Assembly: GCF_009906955.1 (NCBI RefSeq)
Contig: NZ_CP047656.1
Location: forward strand, 3,967,001-4,031,000
From: Paraglaciecola mesophila
Lineage (GTDB): Bacteria; Pseudomonadota; Gammaproteobacteria; Enterobacterales; Alteromonadaceae
Length of the DNA: 64,000 bases
Direction of reading: 5' to 3'
A program made the translations under genes and the position numbers. The notes under the pieces are model-generated. The model saw nothing but the letters and a program-made list of their open reading frames with translations. It did not search any database and had not been told where the DNA came from. Below are positions 1-9,326 of the stretch, in pieces (the stretch's first letter is position 1; every line of letters begins with the position of its first letter).

Positions 1-1110
1 GAGGTGGCACCTAAAACAGTAGCAATCACTGGTAGCAGTGGCAAAACCACAGTCAAAGAAATGGTAGCGGCCATTTTGTCGCGCCGAGGAAAAGTATTGG
101 CCACCAAGGGCAACTTTAACAATGATATTGGCGTGCCTCTTACCTTGCTGCGTTTAGAAGCTGATCACGAGTTTGCTGTCGTGGAGCTTGGCGCAAATCA
201 TCTTGGCGAAATAGCCTATACAACCGAGTTAGTAAAACCTGATGTGGCTACGATTGTGAACGCTGCCGCTGCACACCTAGAAGGTTTTGGTAGCCTGTTA
301 GGCGTAGCTCGCGCCAAAAGTGAGATATTCAAAGGCCTAGGCAAAGATGGCTTAGCCATTTTTAATGCCGACAGTCAATTTTATGCGTTTTGGCATGGCA
401 AGTATGAGCACCTACGCAATCAAGCGTTTTCCACTAAAGATGAAGTAGATTATTACGCCCAAGATGTGGTTTTGGGGTTAAACGGTTGTGCCGATTTTTT
501 GATGGTTACACCGCTGGGGAAAGTGTCTATTTCATTACCCCTACCTGGTATTCACAATGTTAGTAATGCCCTTGTATCTGCTGCCTTAGCTATCGAAGTA
601 GGTGCTAACTTACAAGACGTGCAAGATGGGCTTCAATATATGGCGCAAGTCAGCGGCCGCTTGCAGGTTAAGCAGCTAAGTGGGCAGGTTAAAGTACTTG
701 ATGATACCTATAACGCCAATGTGGCGTCAGTCAATGCTGCTATCGATTTACTGGGCAGTTTCGCTGGTCGAAAAGTTTTAGTGCTGGGTGATATGGCAGA
801 GCTGGGGGAGCGAGCGCGCTTTTATCATCAACAAGTGGGTGAATACGCCAAAGAAAAGGGCGTCGACGATTTATACACTTTGGGTGTGCTCAGTCAAAGT
901 GCCAGCGATGTATATCAAAAAAGCGGATACCATTTTAGTGATAAAGACAAACTAGTCGCGGCGCTAGCCGAGAATTTAGCAACGGAGAAACGTGATATCA
1001 GTATTTTAGTGAAGGGCTCCCGTAGTGCCCGTATGGAGTTGGTTGTTGAAGCTTTGGAGGCATCCCCCGTGGGAAAGTTTGAACGCTTTAGGGAGCTAAT
1101 TGCATGCTAA
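1..1110 (+). CDS. murF: UDP-N-acetylmuramoyl-tripeptide--D-Ala-D-Ala ligase MurF (5' end cut by window edge)
   Basis: Adds D-Ala-D-Ala to UDP-MurNAc-tripeptide, the last cytoplasmic step in making the peptidoglycan pentapeptide. The reading frame is open from base 1. The P-loop motif GSSGKTT lies about 11 residues into the visible protein, whereas in full MurF it sits near residue 105-110, so roughly 100 N-terminal residues lie outside the window. The GTG at base 4 is an internal codon, not the start. The mur-ligase central-domain segments (a FNNDIGVPLTLL region and an ELGANHLGEI motif) and the C-terminal VLGDMAELG motif are present. The 3' end overlaps mraY, as expected for translational coupling in the dcw operon. 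Confidence 0.96.
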   Translation, partial: EVAPKTVAITGSSGKTTVKEMVAAILSRRGKVLATKGNFNNDIGVPLTLLRLEADHEFAVVELGANHLGEIAYTTELVKPDVATIVNAAAAHLEGFGSLLGVARAKSEIFKGLGKDGLAIFNADSQFYAFWHGKYEHLRNQAFSTKDEVDYYAQDVVLGLNGCADFLMVTPLGKVSISLPLPGIHNVSNALVSAALAIEVGANLQDVQDGLQYMAQVSGRLQVKQLSGQVKVLDDTYNANVASVNAAIDLLGSFAGRKVLVLGDMAELGERARFYHQQVGEYAKEKGVDDLYTLGVLSQSASDVYQKSGYHFSDKDKLVAALAENLATEKRDISILVKGSRSARMELVVEALEASPVGKFERFRELIAC

Positions 1111-2186
1111 TGCTATTGGCCGATTGGCTACAACAGTTCGAGCCTAGTTTTCGAGTATTCTCGTATCTGACCTTGCGTGCCATTTTAAGCACGTTAACCG
1201 CGCTATTGATTGCGGTGCTGATTGGTCCGCGCATGATCCGCTGGCTGCAGACCATGCAGATTGGCCAAACCGTGCGTGATGATGGCCCGCAATCTCATCT
1301 TGCGAAGTCAGGTACACCAACCATGGGTGGCTTACTTATTTTGGCGGCCATTGTAGTCAGTGTGTTGCTATGGGCAGATTTAACCAACCGTTACGTTTGG
1401 GTCACATTAAGCGTGGTTGTGGGGTATGGCATTATTGGTTTTATTGATGACTATCGTAAGGTCGTACGCAAAGATCCCAAAGGATTGATTGCTCGCTGGA
1501 AATACTTTTGGCAATCAGTGATTGCCATTGCTGTCGCTTTATATTTATACGCGAGCCAACAAGACCCTGCTGAAACGGCCCTATTGGTGCCATTTTTCAA
1601 AGATGTCATGCCTCAAATGGGGCTGCTATTTATACTCATGACGTACTTCGTCATTGTCGGTACCAGCAATGCGGTAAACCTTACCGATGGTTTAGATGGC
1701 TTAGCGATTGTACCAACGGTCTTGGTGGCAGGTGCGTTTGCCATTTTTGCCTATACCACAGGCAACATTAACTTTTCGGCTTACCTGAATATTCCCTATT
1801 TACCCTTAACCAGTGAGTTGGTGATTGTATGTACTGCCATTGTGGGGGCGGGCTTAGGCTTCTTGTGGTTCAACACATACCCAGCAATGGTGTTTATGGG
1901 TGACGTAGGGTCATTGGCATTAGGTGGAACGCTGGGTGTTATTGCCGTGTTAGTTCGTCAAGAAATTGTATTGGTGATCATGGGCGGTGTGTTCGTGATG
2001 GAAACCTTGTCGGTTATTTTACAGGTTGGGTCATTCAAGTTACGTGGCCAACGTATATTCCGTATGGCGCCAATCCATCATCACTATGAATTAAAAGGCT
2101 GGCCAGAGCCTCGCGTTATTGTGCGTTTCTGGATCATTTCGATCATTTTAGTCTTGGTTGGCTTAGCCACCTTGAAGTTACGTTAA
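1104..2186 (+). CDS. mraY: Phospho-MurNAc-pentapeptide transferase MraY
   Basis: Integral membrane enzyme that transfers phospho-MurNAc-pentapeptide to undecaprenyl phosphate, giving lipid I. The 360-aa length is typical. Family signatures are clear: DDGPQSH followed by GTPTMGG near the N terminus, the Asp pair in GFIDDYRK, NLTDGLDGLA, the third catalytic Asp in FMGDVGSLALG, and the cytoplasmic APIHHHYELKGWPE loop. About ten hydrophobic segments are visible. The start overlaps the last 7 bases of murF, and murD follows after a short gap. Confidence 0.98.
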   Translation: MLMLLADWLQQFEPSFRVFSYLTLRAILSTLTALLIAVLIGPRMIRWLQTMQIGQTVRDDGPQSHLAKSGTPTMGGLLILAAIVVSVLLWADLTNRYVWVTLSVVVGYGIIGFIDDYRKVVRKDPKGLIARWKYFWQSVIAIAVALYLYASQQDPAETALLVPFFKDVMPQMGLLFILMTYFVIVGTSNAVNLTDGLDGLAIVPTVLVAGAFAIFAYTTGNINFSAYLNIPYLPLTSELVIVCTAIVGAGLGFLWFNTYPAMVFMGDVGSLALGGTLGVIAVLVRQEIVLVIMGGVFVMETLSVILQVGSFKLRGQRIFRMAPIHHHYELKGWPEPRVIVRFWIISIILVLVGLATLKLR

Positions 2187-2201
2187 AGGTATTTGGTTTA
2201 C

Positions 2202-3527
2202 ATGGCTGCAAATCCATTAGCAAACAAAAACATCATCGTTGTCGGACTCGGTTTGACCGGTTTGTCCTGCGTGACGTTTTTACTGGCTAAAGGTGCCAAC
2301 GTAAGCGCTATGGATACACGTGCTGATCTCAATGTCAGTGTGGATGCGCCGGTATTCTTAGGAGAGCTTGATAGCACACGCTTGTGCAGTGCTGATATGT
2401 TGGTCGTAAGCCCTGGGCTGAGTCTACAAACAGCCGCTATTCAAGACGCTATCGAAGCGGGAGTGCAAGTTGTTGGGGATATCGAGCTCTTCGCTATGTT
2501 CAATAACACACCCGTATTAGCGGTGACCGGTTCAAATGGTAAATCCACCGTCGCGACACTTGCCTATGAGATGTGTATAGCGGGGGGAAAAAAGGCCTTA
2601 CTCGGGGGCAATATCGGTACTCCGGCTCTTGAACTTCTAGAAAAAGACGCAGATGTCATTGTTCTTGAGCTATCTAGTTTTCAACTTGAAAGCACCCACA
2701 CGTTACGCCCTTTGGTCGCGTGCATGTTGAATCTTAGCGACGATCACTTAGACCGGCATGGCGACATGTTGAGTTACCAGCGTGCTAAGTTACGTATATA
2801 CAAAGATGCACGTTTTAGTGTGTGCAATCGCGATGATGCGGCTACATGGCCCATGACAATTAATCCGGACGTTATGTTTGGGTTAAGCAGTAGCGAGAGG
2901 GGGTTAAGCTGGGACAAAGACACAGCTCAATTGCTGCTCGACGGTAAACCGTATCTTGATAGCCAAGCATGTATGCTGGTGGGCGAGCACAACATGCTTA
3001 ACATACAAGCCGCCACAGCAATGACGATGCTGGCAGGCATTGAGCTAGAGGCGATCAAATCGGCGGCGATGAACTTTGCTGGTTTAGCACATCGTTGCCA
3101 AACCGTTGCTATGAGCAGCAATGTCCGCTGGATCAATGACTCAAAAGCCACCAATGTCGGTGCAACAATTGCTGCGATTGATGGGCTTGCGCCTACCTGC
3201 AAAGGCAAATTGATCTTAATTGCTGGTGGCGACGGGAAAGGCGCAGATTTCAGCCCATTGGAAGATCGTTTTAACCATCAAGTGAGTGAACTGATTACCT
3301 TAGGCAAAGACGGCCCCAAATTAGCCAAATTAAAGCCAAGCAGTCATCAAGTGGTAAATTTAGAAGACGCTGTTCAATTGGCCGCAAGTCTGGCCAGTAA
3401 AGACAGTACAGTATTGCTCTCGCCAGCCTGTGCTAGCTTAGATATGTTTAAAAATTATCAACAGCGCGGAGAGCTATTCGAGCAAGCAGTGAATAACCTT
3501 GTATCTAAACAAGGTGGTCAGCGATGA
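2202..3527 (+). CDS. murD: UDP-N-acetylmuramoylalanine--D-glutamate ligase MurD
   Basis: Cytoplasmic mur ligase adding D-Glu to UDP-MurNAc-L-Ala. There is an N-terminal Rossmann-type uridine-binding region (IIVVGLGLTGLS), the P-loop TGSNGKST near residue 110, and the LSSFQLE and LNLSDDHLDRH motifs. The length is 441 aa. I chose ATG 2202 over the in-frame TTG at 2193 because the purine run AAAGGT (2185-2190) is well placed only for the ATG. The stop overlaps the ftsW start in an ATGA arrangement. Confidence 0.96.
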   Translation: MAANPLANKNIIVVGLGLTGLSCVTFLLAKGANVSAMDTRADLNVSVDAPVFLGELDSTRLCSADMLVVSPGLSLQTAAIQDAIEAGVQVVGDIELFAMFNNTPVLAVTGSNGKSTVATLAYEMCIAGGKKALLGGNIGTPALELLEKDADVIVLELSSFQLESTHTLRPLVACMLNLSDDHLDRHGDMLSYQRAKLRIYKDARFSVCNRDDAATWPMTINPDVMFGLSSSERGLSWDKDTAQLLLDGKPYLDSQACMLVGEHNMLNIQAATAMTMLAGIELEAIKSAAMNFAGLAHRCQTVAMSSNVRWINDSKATNVGATIAAIDGLAPTCKGKLILIAGGDGKGADFSPLEDRFNHQVSELITLGKDGPKLAKLKPSSHQVVNLEDAVQLAASLASKDSTVLLSPACASLDMFKNYQQRGELFEQAVNNLVSKQGGQR

Positions 3528-4969
3528 ATACGTCAACATTTGTTACGCCCCTTCGCGCCATGTTTGCTCAGCGTCATGATGCAGCACCTGCGGTTGTGCG
3601 GCCTTATGATGTGAGTTTAATTTTACTCGCCCTGTCGTTGATGGCTATTGGTTTGGTGATTGTGACTTCTGCATCCATGCCCGTCGCGTCACGTTTGTTT
3701 GACAACCCGTTTCATTTTGCTATTCGCCACGGGATTTATTTAACCTTAGCCATTGGCGCAGCATTAGCAGTTATGCAAATTCCGATGCAGTGGTGGCGCA
3801 CTAGCAATGCGTGGTTATTGTTGTTGGGACTCGCGTTACTCGTTGCTGTGCTATTGGTAGGGCGCAGTGTTAACGGCAGTACTCGCTGGTTAGCAATAGG
3901 CCCAATAACCATTCAGGCTGCTGAACCTGCCAAGCTTTTCTTCTTCTGTTATTTAGCGGGATATTTGGTCAGGCGCTACGAAGAAGTGACTGAAAATATT
4001 AAAGGGTTTGCTAAACCCCTGGTGGTGTTCTTTGCCTTTGCATTTTTATTACTAATGCAACCAGATTTAGGCACCGTGGTTGTGATGCTATGTACCACCA
4101 TAGGCTTGTTATTTTTAGCGGGGGCTAAATTGTGGCAGTTCTTTGGTTTGGCGTTCGCTGGCGGTGCTGCCGTAACCTTTTTAATTATGTTCGAAGAATA
4201 CCGCATGAAGCGGATTACGTCGTTTTTAGACCCTTGGGCTGACCCTTTCGGCAGTGGTTATCAGTTAACACAATCACTAATGGCCTATGGTCGCGGCGAT
4301 CTATTTGGTCAGGGGCTAGGTAACAGCTTACAAAAACTGGAATATTTACCAGAAGCGCACACCGATTTTATTATGGCTATTTTAGCGGAAGAGCTTGGTT
4401 TTGCCGGCGTACTGACAGTACTCGCTCTAATGCTAGGCATAGTCCTTAAAGCCATGAAAATGGGCAGCAAAGCGCTGCAGAATGAGCGTCCGTTTGATGC
4501 CTATCTTGCTTACTCCATCGGTATTTGGTTTAGCTTTCAAACCGCGGTCAACGTTGGGGCAAGCGCAGGTATTTTACCTACCAAAGGGCTGACTTTTCCA
4601 CTGCTGAGTTACGGTGGCTCAAGTTTGATTATTATGGCCGCAGCCGTTGGATTATTGGTGCGTATCGACTTTGAAATGCGCGTAGAAGGTATTCAAGCTA
4701 TTAACCGTGGTGGTAAAGCAAAGCCCAATCGCGAGAAAAGTAAAAGCAAAGCCAAAACTACCAGTAGCGCAGGTAAGAAAAAAGTATCTACGGTTCTTGA
4801 TGATGTGGCGTACGCCGTTGTCGATGAAGAACAAGAAATGAATGCATTCATGGATGATTTTGCTCATGATGATTCAGCTTCATATGCGGATAATCATCAA
4901 GGTAAAACAGCGAATAAGCGCAGTAGACGCACAGCGGCTAATGAGCAGGAGGATGACAACAATGTCTAA
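3524..4969 (+). CDS. ftsW: Lipid II polymerase / SEDS protein FtsW with long charged C-terminal tail
   Basis: SEDS-family septal glycosyltransferase that works with FtsI (PBP3) at the divisome. Ten or so membrane segments are visible, with the family motifs VNGSTRW, the AEPAKLFFFCYLAGY segment, PDLGTVVVM, the PEAHTDFIMAILAEELG region and a GLTFPLLSYGGSSL loop near the end. At 481 aa it is longer than the usual 380-415 aa. From about residue 385 the protein continues as a roughly 95-residue hydrophilic tail, first Lys/Ser-rich and then Asp/Glu-rich. The start overlaps the murD stop, and the stop lies inside the murG start region. Confidence 0.97.
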   Translation: MNTSTFVTPLRAMFAQRHDAAPAVVRPYDVSLILLALSLMAIGLVIVTSASMPVASRLFDNPFHFAIRHGIYLTLAIGAALAVMQIPMQWWRTSNAWLLLLGLALLVAVLLVGRSVNGSTRWLAIGPITIQAAEPAKLFFFCYLAGYLVRRYEEVTENIKGFAKPLVVFFAFAFLLLMQPDLGTVVVMLCTTIGLLFLAGAKLWQFFGLAFAGGAAVTFLIMFEEYRMKRITSFLDPWADPFGSGYQLTQSLMAYGRGDLFGQGLGNSLQKLEYLPEAHTDFIMAILAEELGFAGVLTVLALMLGIVLKAMKMGSKALQNERPFDAYLAYSIGIWFSFQTAVNVGASAGILPTKGLTFPLLSYGGSSLIIMAAAVGLLVRIDFEMRVEGIQAINRGGKAKPNREKSKSKAKTTSSAGKKKVSTVLDDVAYAVVDEEQEMNAFMDDFAHDDSASYADNHQGKTANKRSRRTAANEQEDDNNV

Positions 4970-6110
4970 TCCGACTGTGATTGATTCTACCATGACGAAT
5001 ACCTTGCTAGTAATGGCCGGTGGCACAGGTGGTCACGTGTTCCCTGGTTTAGCCGTAGCGCAAGCCTTACAAGAGCAAAATTGGCATATCCATTGGTTAG
5101 GTACTGCCCAGCGGATGGAAGCTGAACTGGTGCCAAAAGCCGGGTTTGATATCAGTTTTATTGATATTGCCGGTGTGCGCGGAAATGGACTTGTTCGATT
5201 GCTCGTAGCGCCATTCAAAATTGTTAAAGCGGTTTTGCAAGCAAGACGCGTAATTAAACAAGTCAAGCCTGATGTAGTGATAGGTATGGGTGGCTTTGCT
5301 AGTGGCCCAGGTGGCGTAGCGGCTTGGTTGATGGGCAAACCTCTGATATTGCACGAACAAAATGCTGCGCCAGGCATGACTAATCGCTTGTTAGCTCGCA
5401 TCGCGAATAAAGTGCTGACCGGTTTTGCTGACACATTTGATGCCCAGAAAAAAGCAAGCGCTACTGAACAAGATACCAACCTAACTGATAAATATCAGTG
5501 GGTGGGTAATCCAGTGCGAGCTGGTTTTGCCGATATCCCGCCCAAGCAGGTCTCTGCTACTCATGGCCGATTAAATATTCTTATTCTAGGTGGAAGCTTA
5601 GGCGCTAAGGCATTAAATGAAAATGTACCTCTAGCGTTGGCGAAACACGATAATGTTATGGTACGCCATCAATGCGGTAAGGGGCATTTGGCCTCAGTCA
5701 TTGAATTATACAAGAGCCAATTTGGCGAACGCGAAACATGGCAAGTAACCGAATTTGTTGACGATATGCCCCAAGCCTATCAATGGGCAGATCTCGTTAT
5801 ATGTCGGGCTGGTGCCTTAACCGTTGCCGAAGTATCTGCAGCAGGTGTGGCGGCTATTTTTGTACCTTTACCTCATGCGGTGGACGATCATCAAACCAAG
5901 AATGCGCAAACGTTAGTCGAGCAAGAAGCGGGCTATTTGCTAGCGCAAAATGAACTAGTCAATGGCGGACTAACCCCTTTGTTAGAAAACTGCCTTGCAC
6001 AACCGAACATGCTAGTGGCTATGGGCAACAAGGCCCGTGCCTTAGCGAAATTAGATGCAGTCCAACGAGTCACTCATTGCTGCCAGTTGTTAGTGGAGAA
6101 AGCGCAATGA
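4962..6110 (+). CDS. murG: Undecaprenyl-PP-MurNAc-pentapeptide GlcNAc transferase MurG
   Basis: Peripheral GT28 glycosyltransferase converting lipid I to lipid II on the inner face of the membrane. The lipid-binding glycine motif GGTGGHVFPG is near residues 18-27, and a second glycine-rich turn GGSLGAKALN and the UDP-GlcNAc-binding HQTKNAQTL region follow. The frame is open further upstream (to 4842), but ATG 4962 is the likely start because AGGAGG lies at 4947-4952 with ideal spacing and MurG homology begins just after it. Length is 382 aa. The start overlaps ftsW and the stop overlaps murC (ATGA). Confidence 0.97.
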   Translation: MSNPTVIDSTMTNTLLVMAGGTGGHVFPGLAVAQALQEQNWHIHWLGTAQRMEAELVPKAGFDISFIDIAGVRGNGLVRLLVAPFKIVKAVLQARRVIKQVKPDVVIGMGGFASGPGGVAAWLMGKPLILHEQNAAPGMTNRLLARIANKVLTGFADTFDAQKKASATEQDTNLTDKYQWVGNPVRAGFADIPPKQVSATHGRLNILILGGSLGAKALNENVPLALAKHDNVMVRHQCGKGHLASVIELYKSQFGERETWQVTEFVDDMPQAYQWADLVICRAGALTVAEVSAAGVAAIFVPLPHAVDDHQTKNAQTLVEQEAGYLLAQNELVNGGLTPLLENCLAQPNMLVAMGNKARALAKLDAVQRVTHCCQLLVEKAQ

Positions 6111-7561
6111 TCGCACCCGATAAAATTCATTACCATGTGCCAGAAATGCGCCGAATTAAGAATATTCACTTTGTGGGTATAGGCGGTGCAGGCATGGGTG
6201 GCATTGCCGAAGTGTTATTAAATGAAGGGTATCAAGTATCAGGTTCTGATCGCCAAGCCAATGGTATGACCAACCGTTTAGCGGGCTTAGGGGCGACTAT
6301 TTTCTTTGGTCATCAGGCGTCAAACGTCGAACAAGCCAATGTGGTCGTGGTATCCAGTGCGATTGACCCAACCAATCCAGAGGTAAACGCAGCAAACGAA
6401 ATGCGTATTCCTGTTATTCGCAGAGCAGAAATGCTAGCTGAGTTGATGCGTTTTAGGCATGGTATCGCCATTGCCGGAACACACGGCAAAACGACCACCA
6501 CGAGTTTGATTGCGACTATCTTTGCACAAGCAGAGCTTGATCCTACGTTTGTGATCGGTGGCTTACTCAATAGTGCTGGCACCAATGCAAGACTGGGTTC
6601 AAGCCAGTATTTAATTGCCGAAGCGGATGAAAGCGATGCGTCGTTCGTGCACCTACAGCCTATGGTGTCTGTTGTCACTAATATCGAACCGGATCACATG
6701 GAAACCTACCAAGGTGATTTCGATAAGATGCAAGACACCTACATAGACTTTTTGCACAATTTGCCGTTTTACGGCTTAGCCGTGCTATGCATTGACGATC
6801 CAGTCATTACTGAGTTACTACCGCGGATAAAGCGTAAGTACCTGACGTATGGTTACAGCGAAAACGCAGATGTGCGCGCAACTAATGTTAAGCATAGGTT
6901 CAATCAAAGCGAATTTACCTTAATACGTAAAGATCATGACGATATACAGGTGACTGTTAACGCGCCGGGCAAGCACAACGTGCTTAACTCATTGGCTGCA
7001 ATCGCGGTCGCAACCGATGAAAATATCGCTGATTCAGCGATCAAAGCAGCATTAGCGAATTTCTCAGGCATTGGTCGACGCTTTGAAATGCTAGGTGAAT
7101 TTGCCACCGGTGACGGTGATGTATTGTTAGTGGATGATTACGGTCATCACCCTACTGAAGTGGAAGCGACTATCGCCGTTGCACGTAATAATTGGCCGGA
7201 CAGAAGATTAGTCATGGCTTACCAGCCACATCGTTATTCTCGCACGCGAGATTTGTATGAAGATTTTGTGCGCGTGTTGTCTCAGGTCGATGTGCTGCTA
7301 TTGCTTGATGTTTACTCTGCTGGTGAAGAGAAAATTGACGGTGCAGACAGTAAGTCCTTGTGTCGAAGTATTCGTCAGCGCGGCCAACTTGAGCCCATAT
7401 ATGTCGCAGATAAAAACGAACTACCTAAATTGCTGGCAGATAATTTAACTGACCAAGATATTTTGCTGACCCAAGGTGCGGGCAATATCGGGCAAATTGC
7501 CAAACAACTGCAAGATATGAAATTAGCGAAAAGCGCGCTACGTGAAGGGTGGTCGAAGTGA
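6107..7561 (+). CDS. murC: UDP-N-acetylmuramate--L-alanine ligase MurC
   Basis: First mur ligase of the pathway, joining L-Ala to UDP-MurNAc in the cytoplasm. Visible are the N-terminal dinucleotide-like motif GIGGAGMGGIAEVL, the ATP-binding GTHGKTTTTS, the EADESDASF metal/substrate motif and DDYGHHPTE in the C-terminal domain. The frame opens at 6077, but ATG 6107 overlaps the murG stop, has GGAGAA at 6095-6100 and gives 484 aa, in line with the family. Confidence 0.97.
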   Translation: MIAPDKIHYHVPEMRRIKNIHFVGIGGAGMGGIAEVLLNEGYQVSGSDRQANGMTNRLAGLGATIFFGHQASNVEQANVVVVSSAIDPTNPEVNAANEMRIPVIRRAEMLAELMRFRHGIAIAGTHGKTTTTSLIATIFAQAELDPTFVIGGLLNSAGTNARLGSSQYLIAEADESDASFVHLQPMVSVVTNIEPDHMETYQGDFDKMQDTYIDFLHNLPFYGLAVLCIDDPVITELLPRIKRKYLTYGYSENADVRATNVKHRFNQSEFTLIRKDHDDIQVTVNAPGKHNVLNSLAAIAVATDENIADSAIKAALANFSGIGRRFEMLGEFATGDGDVLLVDDYGHHPTEVEATIAVARNNWPDRRLVMAYQPHRYSRTRDLYEDFVRVLSQVDVLLLLDVYSAGEEKIDGADSKSLCRSIRQRGQLEPIYVADKNELPKLLADNLTDQDILLTQGAGNIGQIAKQLQDMKLAKSALREGWSK

Positions 7562-8538
7562 CATCAATCAAGGCAACAAACACAAATTCAAGAAACGTAA
7601 CCGCAATGGATAACAAAGACCCAGCTGACTTTGGAAAAGTCGCCGTTATGTTCGGCGGTCGCTCTGCTGAGCGAGCGGTGTCATTGCGCTCAGGTCAAGC
7701 GGTACTCAATGCACTAGTCGGGGCGGGGGTGAACGCCCATGGTTTTGACCCTGCAGATCGTCAGTTACATGAATTAGTGGAGCAAAAGTTTGACCGCGTA
7801 CTGATTATGTTACATGGCCGAGGTGGTGAAGATGGCTCGCTTCAGGGAGCTTTGCAGCAAATGAATATGCCTTACACCGGCACAGGTGTGTTGGGTTCAG
7901 CCTTATGCATGGATAAAATACGCAGTAAGCAAGTTTGGCAAAGCTTAGGGTTACCTACTGCCAATTACGAAATTGCTGACAAAAGAGACTTTAATGCAGC
8001 GAACTGCGGGGATATAATGACCCGCTTAGGGGATCTGGTTATGGTTAAGCCCGCGCAAGAAGGTTCGAGCATAGGCATGGCCAAGGTTTCAAATGCGCAT
8101 CAACTCTCTGCAGCAATTCAACAGGCTTTTGAGTATGACGATAAGGTTTTGTTGGAACAATTCATCCAAGGTTCAGAGTATACCGTTAGCCTATTGAATG
8201 GCATAGCGTTGCCCTCAATCAGCATGTCGACTCCACGAGATTTTTACGATTACGAAGCAAAGTATCAGTCGAATTCGACGCAATATTTTTGCCCTAGTGG
8301 TTTATCTGATGAGCAGGAAACTGATTTAGCACAATTGGCATTGAACGCCTTTGATGCTGTTGCGGGTTCAGGGTGGGGAAGAATTGATTTTATGCAAGAC
8401 GCACAAGGTCAGTTTTATTTGCTTGAAGCCAATACGGTTCCCGGCATGACAGAAAAGAGTTTGGTGCCATTAGCTGCTAAGCAAGCTGGTTTAAGCTTTG
8501 CGCAGTTATCACTTGCTGTGTTAGCGACGGCAGGTTAA
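7558..8538 (+). CDS. ddl: D-alanine--D-alanine ligase Ddl
   Basis: ATP-grasp enzyme making the D-Ala-D-Ala dipeptide used by MurF. Motifs: GGRSAERAVSLRSG near the N terminus, HGRGGEDGSLQG, the ATP-grasp KPAQEGSSIGM and the Mg-binding EANTVPGMTEKS near the C terminus. Start choice is uncertain. GTG 7558 overlaps the murC stop and has GAAGGG upstream (7544-7549), giving 326 aa. ATG 7606 (310 aa) fits the usual DdlB length but has only a weak ribosome-binding site. Either start leaves all catalytic motifs intact. Confidence 0.95.
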   Translation: MTSIKATNTNSRNVTAMDNKDPADFGKVAVMFGGRSAERAVSLRSGQAVLNALVGAGVNAHGFDPADRQLHELVEQKFDRVLIMLHGRGGEDGSLQGALQQMNMPYTGTGVLGSALCMDKIRSKQVWQSLGLPTANYEIADKRDFNAANCGDIMTRLGDLVMVKPAQEGSSIGMAKVSNAHQLSAAIQQAFEYDDKVLLEQFIQGSEYTVSLLNGIALPSISMSTPRDFYDYEAKYQSNSTQYFCPSGLSDEQETDLAQLALNAFDAVAGSGWGRIDFMQDAQGQFYLLEANTVPGMTEKSLVPLAAKQAGLSFAQLSLAVLATAG

Positions 8539-8543
8539 GCGAA

Positions 8544-9305
8544 ATGACCAGCGAAGCGATGACAGATAAAGCTAAGCCTAACTTCCGATTTATCGGTGGA
8601 ATGGCGTTTTTGCTGATATTGCTCGCTGGCATTGTGTATGGCGCTTGGGCGATAAAAAGCTGGGCCGAAGATGAACAAAAATCACCGGTACGAGAAATAG
8701 CTTTATCCGGGGATTTGCGCTTTGTGAGTCAAAATGATGTTGAAACTCTGATACGTAAAACACAACCTGGTAGTTTTTTTGAACTCAATGTAGAGCAAGC
8801 ACACCAAGATATTGAGCAGTTGCCATGGGTTTTTCGTGCATCTATTCGTAAGCGTTGGCCGAATAGTTTGAAAATTTATGTTTTAGAACAGACACCAGCA
8901 GCAAGGTGGAACGATGATCTGATTCTCAATCAATACGGAGATGCGTTTGAGGGGGCAGTTGCCAAAGGAATGACACCTCCACAATTGCCTAGTTTGTTTG
9001 GCCCTGGGGGCAGCGAACATACCGCGCTTGACGGTTATAACTCAATGCAGGCGCTTTTGGTCAGTGCTGGAATGAGCATCGATGAATTGTTTTTAAGTGA
9101 GCGATTTGCTTGGCATTTAAAACTGGTCAATGGCATCAGTTTGAATTTAGGTCGCAATGAATACATAGCGAGGTTACAACGATTTATCGATTTGTATCCT
9201 TTGCTCAAGAAAAATGAAAAAGCCGTGGATTATGTTGATTTACGCTATGACACAGGTTTAGCCGTGGGATGGAAATCCCCTGAGCAACCTTCACAAGAGA
9301 GCTAA
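8544..9305 (+). CDS. ftsQ: Cell division protein FtsQ
   Basis: Bitopic divisome protein that recruits FtsB/FtsL. A short cytoplasmic N terminus is followed by one membrane segment (about residues 17-38, FLLILLAGIVYGAWAI) and a periplasmic POTRA domain (about 50-120, beginning VREIALSGDLRFVS). A beta domain with the conserved ERFAWHLKL-type motif comes next. The 253-aa length is normal. It lies between ddl and ftsA, as in other gammaproteobacteria. Confidence 0.95.
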   Translation: MTSEAMTDKAKPNFRFIGGMAFLLILLAGIVYGAWAIKSWAEDEQKSPVREIALSGDLRFVSQNDVETLIRKTQPGSFFELNVEQAHQDIEQLPWVFRASIRKRWPNSLKIYVLEQTPAARWNDDLILNQYGDAFEGAVAKGMTPPQLPSLFGPGGSEHTALDGYNSMQALLVSAGMSIDELFLSERFAWHLKLVNGISLNLGRNEYIARLQRFIDLYPLLKKNEKAVDYVDLRYDTGLAVGWKSPEQPSQES

Positions 9306-9326
9306 TGAAAGTGAGAGCAGCACAGT

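Noticed and set aside
4..6. GTG as start codon of murF
   Set aside because: The P-loop would be at residue ~11 instead of ~105; the frame is open to the window edge, so the gene is simply cut.
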